This document shows positions 63,838-64,000 of a DNA stretch of 64,000 bases, one piece after another. The notes below the pieces were generated by a model. It did no database searches, had not been told where the DNA came from, and was given only the letters and a program-made list of their open reading frames with translations. Numbering within the stretch: position 1 is the stretch's first letter; every line of letters starts with the position of its first letter. The stretch comes from Uloborus plumipes (Eukaryota; Arthropoda; Arachnida; Araneae; Uloboridae): positions 92,001-156,000 of the forward strand of contig JAXGGA010000466.1 in the NCBI GenBank assembly GCA_038373865.1, given 5' to 3'. The position numbers and the translations under genes are program-made.

Positions 63838-64000
63838 CTGATATGATGAGAAAATTTTTTAACTCAAGCTGATACTAATATTAGTACAAGCAATGCAGTA
63901 TGAAATAAAATTAAAAGAAAAAATAGAAAGTGATCAGTTGTACCTTTTCACGCAGCTATTTATTTATTTATTAGTACTTTGGCATTTCAACCCAACAAGC

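Overview
This is a eukaryotic, metazoan window: A/T-rich, intron-dominated, with no bacterial-type gene packing. It is almost entirely one interrupted gene on the minus strand, an axonemal (inner-arm, single-headed type) dynein heavy chain of the DNAH3/DNAH7/DNAH12 clade. I could place 35 exons (63837 down to 590) by homology plus GT..AG splice sites. Their phases join without a break, giving about 1,890 codons from AAA2 through AAA6. The N-terminal tail and AAA1 lie beyond base 64000 and the C-terminal domain lies to the left of base 1. The transposon mix (Tc1/mariner, hAT MITEs, Helitrons, gypsy, BEL/Pao) suggests an arthropod, perhaps an arachnid, but that is inference only.

Only about 9% of the window is exon. 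The introns are filled with mobile DNA. From left to right: 0.6-6.9 kb, several MITEs (Tc1-like, piggyBac-like, hAT-like) and a pair of ~0.4-kb direct repeats; 11.4-12.7 kb, a structurally complete Tc1/mariner-superfamily transposon with an open 348-aa transposase of DD36E spacing, sitting in a TA microsatellite; 14.7-16.0 kb, a non-autonomous Helitron with a tandem hairpin array at its 3' end; 16.15-16.96 kb, a long palindrome with a pogo-like MITE in its loop; 17.0-21.8 kb, a complete but decayed Ty3/gypsy element with 5-bp TSD; 22.2-22.6 kb, an inverted repeat whose arms carry matching open frames; 23.2-24.3 kb, a G-run hAT MITE split by a 936-bp terminal-inverted-repeat element; 27.3, 31.7 and 37.5 kb, further MITEs; 41.45-41.71 kb, an almost perfect 106-bp-arm hairpin; 44.7-53.0 kb, a BEL/Pao retrotransposon with 131-bp LTRs, itself split by a 2.3-kb non-autonomous hAT; 56.8-57.7 kb, another hAT-type element; 59.0-60.5 kb, a G-run MITE, Helitron pieces and a palindromic MITE; 61.85-62.63 kb, a Helitron carrying the last part of a helicase ORF.

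The dynein exons read cleanly (no stop, no frameshift, consensus splice dinucleotides), so the host gene looks functional despite this load. All insertions recognised lie inside introns. I found no tRNA, rRNA, CRISPR array or other host gene. The main candidates for a second look are the 98%-identical intronic hairpin at 41.5 kb, the DD36E transposon, the nested hAT-in-BEL insertion, and the structured repeat families with G-runs or internal palindromes.
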